Below, one piece after another: positions 17,166 to 25,269 of a stretch of 50,392 nucleotides of DNA. The notes beneath the pieces were generated by a model. The model was not told the DNA's origin and did no database searches. It worked only from the letters and a program-made list of their open reading frames with translations. The DNA comes from Candidatus Bathyarchaeota archaeon. GTDB taxonomy: Archaea > Thermoproteota > Bathyarchaeia > 40CM-2-53-6. Position 1 is the first letter of the stretch, and each line of letters begins with the position of its first letter. A program made the position numbers and the translations under genes. Where the stretch lies: NCBI GenBank assembly GCA_005884195.1, contig VBBP01000049.1, positions 1-50,392 of the forward strand, in the 5' to 3' direction.

Positions 17166-17960
17166 CTAGAATACAGATCTGATCAGTCCCCCGTCGATTG
17201 CGAGCATCGCTCCGTTGATGTAGCCCCCCTTGTCGCTCGCCAGATACGCGACGAGATAGCCAACTTCCTCCGAAAGTCCATACCTACCCGCAGGCACGTC
17301 GTGGAGCATCTGTTTCATCGCGTCATCCACGCTCTTTCCCGATCTTGATGCGAGATCGGTTGCGACTTGTCTCTGCCTGTCCGTGAGTATGTGTCCCTGC
17401 ATGATGCCGTTCGAGGTTATTCCCTTTGAACCGTACTCTAGCGCAAGAGATTTTGACAATCCGGCAAGGCTCAATCTTATCGTGTTGGACAAGACCAGAT
17501 TCGGGACAGGCTGCCGCAGGGTTGAGGAAGTAATGTAGATCAATCGCCCCCACTTGTCTTGAACCATTCCGGGAACAACTCGCTTCGTCAGCCATACAGC
17601 ACTCATCAGAAGCAGCTTCACACCGTTCTCCCAATCCGAGTCGCCGAGGTCAGCGAAGGTCCCGGGTTTCGGCGGGCCCGTATTGTAAGCGAGAATATCT
17701 ATGGTCCCAAATCTGCTGGTTGCGAGATCAACTAGGTGATCAATATCCTCTTTGAGAGTCAGGTCTGCTTTCATCGCCAGTACATTGTTGTTTCCAGTTT
17801 CCTTTACAATGACTTCACGAGACTTTGAGATAGAGTCCTGATTGCGGGAAGAGACTACAACTTTGCATCCTTCTGCGGCGAGAACTTTTGCAACACCGAG
17901 CCCTATTCCCTTGCTTGACGCCGGGACCAGGGCCACCCTGTTCTTGAGTCCAAGTTCCAA
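17166..17960 (-). CDS. Atypical short-chain dehydrogenase (SDR)
   Basis: The 264-residue protein has an SDR Rossmann core (VALVPASSKGIGLGVAKVLA) and the C-terminal AIDGG signature. The catalytic Y-x3-K is missing: after TSSTLRQPVPNL the sequence reads VLSNTIR, placing Ser and Arg at the Tyr and Lys positions. I recall a subgroup annotated as 3-oxoacyl-ACP-reductase-like with this SN-x2-R variant, so it is a family trait rather than decay. Whether it still reduces a carbonyl is unclear. It is convergent with the cyclase-fold gene. Confidence 0.82.
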   Translation of the reverse strand: MELGLKNRVALVPASSKGIGLGVAKVLAAEGCKVVVSSRNQDSISKSREVIVKETGNNNVLAMKADLTLKEDIDHLVDLATSRFGTIDILAYNTGPPKPGTFADLGDSDWENGVKLLLMSAVWLTKRVVPGMVQDKWGRLIYITSSTLRQPVPNLVLSNTIRLSLAGLSKSLALEYGSKGITSNGIMQGHILTDRQRQVATDLASRSGKSVDDAMKQMLHDVPAGRYGLSEEVGYLVAYLASDKGGYINGAMLAIDGGLIRSVF

Positions 17961-18017
17961 GATAGCCTCTGCTCAGGATCTAAGGAGATTAAAGTTGATA
18001 CTAATTGTGAGATTGTA

Positions 18018-18773
18018 ATGGATCCCAGGGTCTACCTCGAACGAATCGGGTATAGTGGGTCAACTAGACCGACCGTGAATGTTCTGCGCAAACTTCACAG
18101 GAAGCATCTGCTCTCAATCCCGTTTGAGAATCTCGACATATTCTTGCACAAACCGATTGTCTTGAGCCAGGCAGCCTTCTACGACAAGATCATCAGGCAT
18201 CATCGCGGAGGGTTCTGCTACGAGCTGAACGGGTTATTTGCCACACTACTAAGAGAGCTGGGTTTCAAAGTGTCCATGCATTCAGCGCGCGTCGCAGGGA
18301 AAGATGGAGGCTTCACTCCGGACTTCGATCACATGACCCTTCTTGTGCAGCTCAAAGAGCCATGGCTCGCCGACGTTGGGTTCGGGGACTCTTTCACGGA
18401 ACCAAAACGACTCGACATATCAGGCCCTCAAACCGACCATGGAAGAGACTACCGCGTCATTAGCAAAGGAAGTTGGACATTATTGGCTCGGAGAAATGAG
18501 GAGAATGGTCTATGGGAACCTCAATACAAGTTCGGCCCCAGGCCACGAAAGCTGAGTGAGTTTGCCCAGCGATGCGTCTGGCAACAAACCTCTCCAAGAT
18601 CTCATTTCAAAAAAGGTCGGGTGTGCACTCGCCTAACCTCCAGCGGAAGACTAACGCTTACCGACACGAAGTTCATCCTGACACGAGGCAGCAAGAAGGA
18701 TGAGCGACTGCTGAGGAATGTTGATGATTTTCCTGTACTGCTTCGCAGGCATTTTGGTATCAGCTTGAACTGA
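18018..18773 (+). CDS. Arylamine N-acetyltransferase (NAT)
   Basis: The 251-residue enzyme transfers an acetyl group from acetyl-CoA to aromatic amines or hydrazines. The Cys-His-Asp triad is complete: C67 in RGGFCYELNG, H105 in FDHMTLLV and D119 in LADVGFGDS. SIPFENLDI near residue 33 is also a family hallmark. NATs are common in soil bacteria and less so in archaea, so this gene was probably acquired. It starts with ATG and is convergent with the M32 carboxypeptidase gene. Confidence 0.93.
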   Translation: MDPRVYLERIGYSGSTRPTVNVLRKLHRKHLLSIPFENLDIFLHKPIVLSQAAFYDKIIRHHRGGFCYELNGLFATLLRELGFKVSMHSARVAGKDGGFTPDFDHMTLLVQLKEPWLADVGFGDSFTEPKRLDISGPQTDHGRDYRVISKGSWTLLARRNEENGLWEPQYKFGPRPRKLSEFAQRCVWQQTSPRSHFKKGRVCTRLTSSGRLTLTDTKFILTRGSKKDERLLRNVDDFPVLLRRHFGISLN

Positions 18774-18779
18774 CAGGAT

Positions 18780-20270
18780 TCAGTTCATTGCAAGGTACTT
18801 GTTCTCGAGATAACTTACGAGTCCCGATGGATCATATCCCTTGCCGAACACGCGGTTTAGCAGTTCCTTCGGAGAGTATGTTGATCCGGGCTTGTGGATG
18901 TTTTCTTCGAGCCAGCGCTTCAGCGGTGCAATGCTCTTGTCATTTTTCACCGGGAGCAATCCCTTCTTCGTCAGAGCGCTCCATAGCATTCCCGCAATGA
19001 TGTTTCCGAGAGAATAGCCTGGAAAGGTGGCGAACTGTCCCCAGCTCCAGTGAATATCCTGGAGGACTCCTTCCGCATCAGTTTCGGGTCTCTTGCCAAG
19101 ATAGTCCTCAATCATATCATCCCATACAGACGGGAGCTCTGAGACCTTGATTTTTCCCTCAAGGAGCTTCTTCTCAAGCTCGTATCGCATGGCGACATGG
19201 AAGTTGTAGGTCAGCTCGTCCGCTTCCACTCGGATGAGGCTTGGTTTTACAGTGTTGAAGTAAGAGTAGAGTTGCTTCTGGTCATAGCGGGATACAAAGC
19301 TCAGATTAGATTTGAGGAGCGGGTAGACGAGTGGGACGAACGCTTTGCTCCTTCCAACGACATTCTCCCAGAATCGGGACTGCGACTCATGAACTCCCGC
19401 CGATACGCCCGAGGCCGTAGGTGTAAACTGTAGATCATGGTCTACTTGAAGCTCGTAGAGAGCGTGACCGCACTCGTGCATTAGCCCGAACATTGAAGCC
19501 TTGAAATTCTTAGGTTCGTACCTCGTCGTTATTCTCACATCATCGCTCCCGATCCTGATCGCAAAAGGATGAGTGGAAACATCCTGCCGGAACCTCTTCT
19601 CAGGCATGCCGAGCAAGCGCAGAATTTTCTCGTTCACCTGTTTCAGCGAATTAACATCGTAATCTACATCCTCCAAAGCGTGTTTCTCTGGAAAGACTCC
19701 TTGAGAGAGAGTCTTGGCCAAGATCTTCTTGAGCTGTGGGATAAGTACGGAGAAAATCTCGTCAAGATCGGTGACAGTTAGCCCCTCCTCCGAAATATCT
19801 AGGAGCGCATTGTACGGGTTTCCCTTGGGGTCGAGATGATCCGCCTCTTCCCGTTTCAGCTGAGTTATTTTTTCCATGTGAGGCTTGAAGATACTGAAGT
19901 CAGATTTCTTTCTCGCTTCTCTCCACGGGATATTCGCATCGATCGTGGCCTTTTGTAATTCCTCAACGAGTTTCGGCGGGACTTTCTGGAAGTAGTTGAG
20001 TTCTCTTTTGACAACCCGGACAACGCCCTTTTCGGCGTCGTTGAGGGCTTTCAGCTTCTCAGCCTTCTCAACAGGACCCGTCAGGTCGATGGTCATTTTC
20101 TGGCGGAGCAGCTCGATCTCGGATTGGGATTGGCCTCTAGCACTGGCTCCTGCTTCAGGCATGTTGATCTCGAGATCCCAACCCAAGAGGGAGGAGGCAT
20201 GGGTCATCGCTGCGATCGACCTGTACCTGGCTAGAAGGTCGAGGACAATAGGATTATTGAACGGGTTCAT
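18780..20270 (-). CDS. M32 family carboxypeptidase (Taq type)
   Basis: The 496-residue zinc carboxypeptidase removes C-terminal amino acids from peptides. The active-site HExxH is HECGH (residues 265-269), followed by a downstream HESQSRFWEN that supplies the third ligand. DVSTHPF (about 230-236) and the IRxTTRY-like RITTRYEP are further M32 signatures. The length matches the thermostable carboxypeptidase Taq family. It is cytosolic with no signal peptide and stands alone. Confidence 0.95.
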   Translation of the reverse strand: MNPFNNPIVLDLLARYRSIAAMTHASSLLGWDLEINMPEAGASARGQSQSEIELLRQKMTIDLTGPVEKAEKLKALNDAEKGVVRVVKRELNYFQKVPPKLVEELQKATIDANIPWREARKKSDFSIFKPHMEKITQLKREEADHLDPKGNPYNALLDISEEGLTVTDLDEIFSVLIPQLKKILAKTLSQGVFPEKHALEDVDYDVNSLKQVNEKILRLLGMPEKRFRQDVSTHPFAIRIGSDDVRITTRYEPKNFKASMFGLMHECGHALYELQVDHDLQFTPTASGVSAGVHESQSRFWENVVGRSKAFVPLVYPLLKSNLSFVSRYDQKQLYSYFNTVKPSLIRVEADELTYNFHVAMRYELEKKLLEGKIKVSELPSVWDDMIEDYLGKRPETDAEGVLQDIHWSWGQFATFPGYSLGNIIAGMLWSALTKKGLLPVKNDKSIAPLKRWLEENIHKPGSTYSPKELLNRVFGKGYDPSGLVSYLENKYLAMN

Positions 20271-20382
20271 GACAGCGACCCGGCCTCCCGGCTCCTAACT
20301 ACCTAAAAACGTTGAAGCATATGACCCGACCGGAAAAGGATAATACGCATCAGAGTCAAATTGTCAAAGCCGGGAGAGGGCC

Positions 20383-20694
20383 TTGTCTGATTTTATCCGT
20401 GTCGCTTCTACAGGTGAGATTCCTGAAGGCAGGATGAAGAAGGTCACCGTCGGGAATCAACAGGTTCTAGTTGTCAATTTGAAAGGCAGGTATTACGCTA
20501 TTGGAAATGTCTGTACCCATTTGGGCGGATCCTTGGATAGGGGGATTCTTGACGGTACCGAGGTGGAATGCCCCTTGCACCATTCTCATTTTGACGTCAC
20601 CAGTGGGCAGGTGAAGAGAGGTCCTGCAACGAGGGCAGAGCCAGTCTATGAAATCAGGGCTGAAAACGGTAGTATCCTAGTGAAACCGAAGTAG
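20383..20694 (+). CDS. Rieske 2Fe-2S ferredoxin-type protein
   Basis: The 103-residue protein is a single Rieske domain of the non-heme dioxygenase-ferredoxin/NirD type. Cluster ligands are C44 and H46 in CTHLGG and C63 and H66 in CPLHHSHFD. There is no membrane anchor, so it is a soluble electron carrier; the partner enzyme is not nearby. The start is TTG at 20383 with a purine-rich GGGAGAGGG just upstream that can serve as ribosome binding site. Confidence 0.93.
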   Translation: MSDFIRVASTGEIPEGRMKKVTVGNQQVLVVNLKGRYYAIGNVCTHLGGSLDRGILDGTEVECPLHHSHFDVTSGQVKRGPATRAEPVYEIRAENGSILVKPK

Positions 20695-20847
20695 TAGCAA
20701 GTGTAATCACCAATACGGTTGAAGCTACGACTGTTTTGCAGCGCAACTGGTGCAGAATACAGCCGAACTGGGAAGCCTATCTCTACACTTGAGACAGAAT
20801 TTCGACTCGACCGAAGGTTGTTGTGGTGGAGTTGCTGGACGTGGGTG

Positions 20848-21966
20848 CTATTCTTCTTTCCAGTTCATGAGTACGCTACCGAGGACAATGAAGAATGCTG
20901 CTAGTCCTAAGGCTATGAGGGTGTTGGTCAGAGCTTGGGCTGGTTCCGCATAGATTAGCGCGTCCCTTAGTCCGTCGTTCACGTATGTTAGTGGCATGAA
21001 GTTCGCTATGATCTTCATGATATCAGGCAACGTCTCGCGGGGCCAGAAGGTTCCAGCCAAGAACATCATGGGGAAGGTTATCGCGTTGGCTGCTGCATCT
21101 GCGCTCTCTGCTTCCTTTACGAAATTTGCCAGCACCATTCCGATGCCTGGGAACAGGAGAGAGGCCGCAACGACTAATCCTACGGTGTAAATGTCTATGG
21201 TCGCCGTCACTCCGAAGATGGCATAGCCAAAGAACAGTATGACGACGAGTGATATAGTGGCGAGAATCATCTGGTAGCCAACCATGCCCAGTATCCATTC
21301 GATTTTGCTGAGGGGTGTAGTGGCCAGTTTCTTGATGATCTTGAGCTCACGGTAGCGTCCGTTAGTATTCACCGCACCGAAGACCCCGGTTGTAAGAAGT
21401 GTCATCCCGATTACTCCGGGGATGAAGAAGTCGATGTAGCGGATGTTCTTGGTTACAATGCCTACTTGTTGTACAATTAGGTGGTCGGGTGCACCCGCAA
21501 TAGAAGCTGCATACGAGATGGTTACTGAGCGTACTATTCCCGCGAGCGACGCGGAGGCTTGATCGCTCTGATCCATGTAAAGTTGAATGGTGGCGTTACC
21601 TCCATTTTTCAGAGTCTGGTTGAAACCTAATGGTATGACTAGTAGTCTCTGCCCTCGGTTATGGGGTTGAGCATCACTTTTCACATATGTTAGCGGGTCT
21701 GGCTGCTCTGCTGCGACCACGTGGAGGTTGAAGGCTCCCGTGTTGTTCAGGGCATTGATGTACCCGTGAGAGTATAGAGTTGGGGTGTTCGCATTAAGGT
21801 CCTGGTTCTGGAGGTAAAGGTCGAACTTGGTGCTTCCGCTGCCGAAGATTGCGCCGAAGAGGACGATGAGGAGTAGGGGGAAGGCGATAGTCCAGAATAT
21901 GTTGCTCTTGCTGCGATACCAGCTCTTGAAGTGTCCACTGATTATAGTGTAGATTCGGCTTCGCAT
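20848..21966 (-). CDS. ABC-2 type transporter permease
   Basis: The 372-residue membrane protein has the ABC-2 exporter plan: one N-terminal membrane helix (about 20-42), a large outer domain (45-185), then five or more helices, with SADAAANAITFPMMFLAGTFWP near the end. It starts 2 bp after the ATPase gene stops, so the two make one exporter. The set is likely to export lipids, drugs or similar hydrophobic compounds. It lies at the end of the SDR-ABC gene series. Confidence 0.9.
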   Translation of the reverse strand: MRSRIYTIISGHFKSWYRSKSNIFWTIAFPLLLIVLFGAIFGSGSTKFDLYLQNQDLNANTPTLYSHGYINALNNTGAFNLHVVAAEQPDPLTYVKSDAQPHNRGQRLLVIPLGFNQTLKNGGNATIQLYMDQSDQASASLAGIVRSVTISYAASIAGAPDHLIVQQVGIVTKNIRYIDFFIPGVIGMTLLTTGVFGAVNTNGRYRELKIIKKLATTPLSKIEWILGMVGYQMILATISLVVILFFGYAIFGVTATIDIYTVGLVVAASLLFPGIGMVLANFVKEAESADAAANAITFPMMFLAGTFWPRETLPDIMKIIANFMPLTYVNDGLRDALIYAEPAQALTNTLIALGLAAFFIVLGSVLMNWKEE

Positions 21967-21968
21967 GA

Positions 21969-22928
21969 TTAGTTTCCCTCTTCCGAAACTCTACGCCCGG
22001 TAAGATTGAGAAACACGTCGTCCAATGTAGGACGTCTGACTTCGATCTCCTTGTCGCGCAAAGGGGTTTGACCTAGACTCATGAGGATGTTTGTGAGTTC
22101 GCCATTGTGCAAGGGGATCGCAATATCTCCAGCGTTTCTGAGCTCTGCCTTGGGTAGACCTGGTGGTAATTGTTTGAGCCCTTCTTCACCGGCATCTCGG
22201 ATGATGAGCGTCTTCTTTCCGCCATGGCTGTCTATCAGCTGGTCAGGCGTTCCCGACGCGATTATCTGTCCGTGGTCAATGATTGATACGATGTCAGCCA
22301 AGTATTCCGCCTCGTCCATGTAGTGGGTTGTTAGAAAGACTGTTTTTCCTTGGCTCTTCAACCGCTCTATAACGCCCCAGACGTCCCGGCGAGCTCTAGG
22401 GTCCAAGCCGGTTGTGGGCTCGTCGAGGAAAACAACGTAAGGATCGTTCACCAGAGAAACCGCAAGTCCGACTCTCTGCTTGAGACCGCCTGATAGTTTC
22501 TTGAACTGTTCATCCCGCTTATCCTTTAGGTCAACTAGCTCGATGAGCTTGTCCGCGTCGAGCTGATGTTTGAACATCGCTCCGAAGTAGTTAATGTTCT
22601 CACGAACGGTGAGTCGGTCGATGGCGTTGAAGTCTTGGGGTAAGACACCTATTCGTTTTCTGATCTCTGCCTGATCGGAACGTTTGCTCACATCGTATCC
22701 TAGAACCCGCGCATGGCCGCCAGTCGGGTTTCGAAGACATTCCAGGATTTCCACGGTTGTGGTCTTTCCAGCGCCATTAGGACCGAGGAAGGCGAAGACT
22801 TCGCCTTTAGTGAGGCTGAAGGAGATGTCGTTAACGGCAACGTTGTCGCCGTATTTCTTCGAAAGCTTGTCAACCTGTACGACCTTGTCAGATTGGCCGG
22901 GCAGAGGCGCTGGTACGTTGTCGCTCAA
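21969..22928 (-). CDS. ABC transporter ATP-binding protein (DrrA-like)
   Basis: The 319-residue ATPase has Walker A GPNGAGKT, the Q-loop region VLPQDFNAID, the signature LSGGLKQR, Walker B VVFLDEPTTGLDP and the H-loop TTHYMDEA. The C-terminal 80 residues form the extra domain usual in DrrA/NatA-type drug exporters. The start is TTG at 22928, overlapping the stop of the 75-codon gene upstream (TTGA), which implies translational coupling. Partner permease follows directly. Confidence 0.93.
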   Translation of the reverse strand: MSDNVPAPLPGQSDKVVQVDKLSKKYGDNVAVNDISFSLTKGEVFAFLGPNGAGKTTTVEILECLRNPTGGHARVLGYDVSKRSDQAEIRKRIGVLPQDFNAIDRLTVRENINYFGAMFKHQLDADKLIELVDLKDKRDEQFKKLSGGLKQRVGLAVSLVNDPYVVFLDEPTTGLDPRARRDVWGVIERLKSQGKTVFLTTHYMDEAEYLADIVSIIDHGQIIASGTPDQLIDSHGGKKTLIIRDAGEEGLKQLPPGLPKAELRNAGDIAIPLHNGELTNILMSLGQTPLRDKEIEVRRPTLDDVFLNLTGRRVSEEGN

Positions 22929-23152
22929 GAGAGAAGGACTCCTACCGCGCGATTCTCAACAGGTTCGTAGTGACTATTGTCGCCGTGATTGCTTCCGGCT
23001 TCGAGTGAGTGTAAGTTTCCATTAGATTTCACCGCGATTATTCTATTGACCTCGTTGTTGCTTTTAATGGTCGGGCAAGTTTCGTGGTCACAAAATGTGA
23101 TTACATCCCGCTGAGTCGCGAGATCTGTTTCATCCAGATGAATGTTGTTCAT
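22925..23152 (-). CDS. Small hypothetical protein coupled to the ABC exporter
   Basis: A 75-codon frame starts with ATG preceded at good distance by GTAGGAG, and its TGA overlaps the TTG start of the ATPase gene. The product is polar, with a CDHETC cluster and several His (HSLEAGSNHGDNSHYE), so it might bind a metal. There is no recognisable family. The upstream SDR gene ends 48 bp before it. The ribosome binding site and the overlap argue for translation; composition alone would not. Confidence 0.45.
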   Translation of the reverse strand: MNNIHLDETDLATQRDVITFCDHETCPTIKSNNEVNRIIAVKSNGNLHSLEAGSNHGDNSHYEPVENRAVGVLLS

Positions 23153-23200
23153 CTTGAATCTCCTACTCCATCAATCGATTCCATTCATCTACTGGAAAAA

Positions 23201-24073
23201 CTAGGACAGGTGAGTTAGTTTTGCGCTGACATCCCATAGTCTCTGGGCGATCTCCCCGTCATAGGATTCGTCTGAAGACTTCTTGACTCTCAACTTCTCT
23301 AGGTATTCTCCGTTGAGATCGTTCGCCTCGGGCGAGGAAGCAAGATAGACAATTGTCTCTGCACCCTGCTCAGGACTCGTCATGAACAATTTGGGTAAGG
23401 CCATAATGAAGCCTACCGGGCCGAATGGTCTAGTCCAGATGTTGGTCGCGACGGTTCCAGGGTGCACAGAGTTGACTGTTACCCCGGTTCCTTGGAGCTT
23501 CTTGGCAAGTTCGTGGGTAAAGAGGACGAGGGCTAGTTTAGATTGTCCGTAGGCTTTCCATCCGCCATACTCCTTCTCCAAGTTGAGATCGTCGAAGTTG
23601 ATGTGTCCGTTGTAGTGTCCAACCGATGACACGTTGATGATTCGGCTCGGAGCGTTGGCTCTTAGAAGGTCCAGCTGGAGGTTTGTCAGGAGGAACGGTG
23701 CGAGATAGTTTGTGGCGAAAGTGTTCTCGTAGCCGTCAGTTGTGACGTGGCGTCTCTGATTGAAGAGTCCAGCGTTGTTGATAAGAACGTGTAGCTTGGA
23801 ATATTTTTCCTGGAATTTTGCTGCGAGCTGCCGTACTGACTCAAGAGATGATAGGTCAGCGAGAAGGAGATCTACTGAGCTGTTCTGAGATTCTCTGATT
23901 ATTTCCGATCTCGCAGCTTCGCCTTTCTCCGCGTTACGCGCGACCATGACTATCGTAGCACCCATCTTGGCGAGAGCTAGGCTAGCGGCTTTTCCGATAC
24001 CGGAATTGGCTCCGGTAACCATGACAACTTTGCCTTTCATTGTTGTTTTATCAGAGACGTTTTCATTCCGCAT
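23201..24073 (-). CDS. SDR oxidoreductase, retinol-dehydrogenase-like
   Basis: The 290-residue enzyme has the classical SDR signatures: TGANSGIGKAASLAL for NAD(P) binding (about residues 20-34), the structural NNAG (LINNAG), the catalytic Ser in NVSSVG, and Y-x3-K in YGQSKLA. An Arg in VMVARN favours NADP(H). The closest type is the RDH/WWOX-like group that acts on hydrophobic alcohols or aldehydes. It is divergent from a TetR gene with a dyad at its promoter, and may lead an operon with the ABC exporter. Confidence 0.9.
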   Translation of the reverse strand: MRNENVSDKTTMKGKVVMVTGANSGIGKAASLALAKMGATIVMVARNAEKGEAARSEIIRESQNSSVDLLLADLSSLESVRQLAAKFQEKYSKLHVLINNAGLFNQRRHVTTDGYENTFATNYLAPFLLTNLQLDLLRANAPSRIINVSSVGHYNGHINFDDLNLEKEYGGWKAYGQSKLALVLFTHELAKKLQGTGVTVNSVHPGTVATNIWTRPFGPVGFIMALPKLFMTSPEQGAETIVYLASSPEANDLNGEYLEKLRVKKSSDESYDGEIAQRLWDVSAKLTHLS

Positions 24074-24092
24074 GTGTATCGCGCGGCGAAAC

Positions 24093-24136
24093 TGACTGGC
24101 GAGTCATTATTTAAACGCGTCGGTCATTTTTAAATA
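24093..24136. promoter_or_regulatory. Divergent TetR/SDR promoter region with a dyad
   Basis: A perfect 5-4-5 inverted repeat, TGACT-GGCG-AGTCA, lies at 24093-24106. On the minus strand it falls just downstream of the TATA-like GTTTAAATAA (about 24107-24115), so a bound TetR dimer would cover the SDR transcription start. The plus-strand TATA-like box TTTTTAAATA at 24127-24136 would serve the TetR gene, with a very short leader. Assignment to this TetR is inference from position. Confidence 0.55.
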
Positions 24137-24163
24137 CAACGCGCCACATGTCATAGTAGAAAG

Positions 24164-24778
24164 ATGCCACGGGTCGTACCCGAATACAGGGAGGAAGCCA
24201 GAACACGGATTCTTGCTGCTGGAAACCAGGTCTTTGGCGAAAAGGGATACCGACAGGCCACAATGGATGATGTGGCCAAGAAGCTGGGCGTCAGCAAAGG
24301 AGCACTTTACCTCTATTTCGCCAGCAAAGAAGAACTGTTTGAGGAAATCTGCCGAGCAGAGCCCTTGGCTTTCAAAGAGATCCTGTACTCCACTTTCAGC
24401 GAGAACAAGAACCCCTTAGAGAGCGCTGGCGAATTCTTCGACAAGATGCTGAAGCGCTCCGGCTCGAACTCGGGACTAAGCTTCGAAATATTCTCAGAGG
24501 CCTCACACAATCCTGGCCTCCGAAGAGTGCTCAAGAAGACCCGGGACGAATACGCCGCGACCCTGATGAACTACCTAGATGAGGGACGGAAGAGGGGGTT
24601 CATTGAAAGAGACTTGGACTTGAGATCCATAACTTATGCCCTGATTGCATTGTGGAATGGGATTGAGACAATAATTGTCACAGGGCTGCCGGTCGAAGAT
24701 GCGAGACGAGCATGGCTGGAAGGATTCAAAGCCATATTTCTGCCCAAAAACGGGACTCACCCTTCACGAGATCGCTGA
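24164..24778 (+). CDS. TetR/AcrR-family transcriptional regulator
   Basis: The 204-residue regulator has the TetR DNA-binding domain: REEARTRILAAGNQVFGEKGYRQATMDDVAKKLGVSKGALYLYFASKEELF (residues 7-57, shown here only as a landmark of the helix-turn-helix) and an alpha-helical ligand domain. Divergent placement from the SDR-small protein-ABC genes makes it their likely local repressor, responding to the exported or reduced compound. Ligand unknown. Confidence 0.92.
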   Translation: MPRVVPEYREEARTRILAAGNQVFGEKGYRQATMDDVAKKLGVSKGALYLYFASKEELFEEICRAEPLAFKEILYSTFSENKNPLESAGEFFDKMLKRSGSNSGLSFEIFSEASHNPGLRRVLKKTRDEYAATLMNYLDEGRKRGFIERDLDLRSITYALIALWNGIETIIVTGLPVEDARRAWLEGFKAIFLPKNGTHPSRDR

Positions 24779-24937
24779 GCCAAGATTTTCTATCAAAGTA
24801 TCTGAAGAGCATTCGCCACCATATAGCTGCGCGGTCGACGTGACACGAAATTGTCACTGCTCCGACGGAAGCAGTCGGACTGTTTCGATTTCACACAGAC
24901 TCCGGCTCAGCCACCTCGCTGAGGGCAGAAGGTAGCT

Positions 24938-25251
24938 TCAAGGCTCTTTGATATTGAAGGGACTGTAGAATCCACTTTTCTCGGTGATGTTCCAGTTCCA
25001 TCCGTGATCATGGAGTGCGAGTTTCTTTGACTTGGCCACACGGTGGCGGGCTGGTTAGGGACGGCTGTAAAGGGTTGGTTCTCGATTGTTATGTCTCGGC
25101 CGCCCGCGCCTTCTAGAGCGGTGATTTGCATCTCTCCGATGCCGGGCATGTTCAAGGAGCGCTGTTTGCCCTTGGCCTGGAATTCGATGTGCACGGGTTT
25201 GACGCCCAAGACTTTTCCTATGAAGGGTGCAAAGGCCGCCATGTTCTCCAC
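24938..25251 (-). pseudogene. DUF1326 gene remnant, N-truncated and frameshifted
   Basis: The first frame (from GTG 25251) reads AAFAPFIGKVLGVKPVHIEF, MPGIGEMQITALEGA and PFTAVPNQPATVW, the middle of a DUF1326 protein. After QRNSHS the family ending continues in another frame: HDHGWNWNITEKSGFYSPF and then TGA at 24938. An in-frame stop lies just before the GTG, and the usual Cys-containing N-terminal half is absent. The gene is thus cut at the 5' side and shifted near 25015. Confidence 0.7.
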
Positions 25252-25269
25252 CGAGAATCAGTTTAACTA

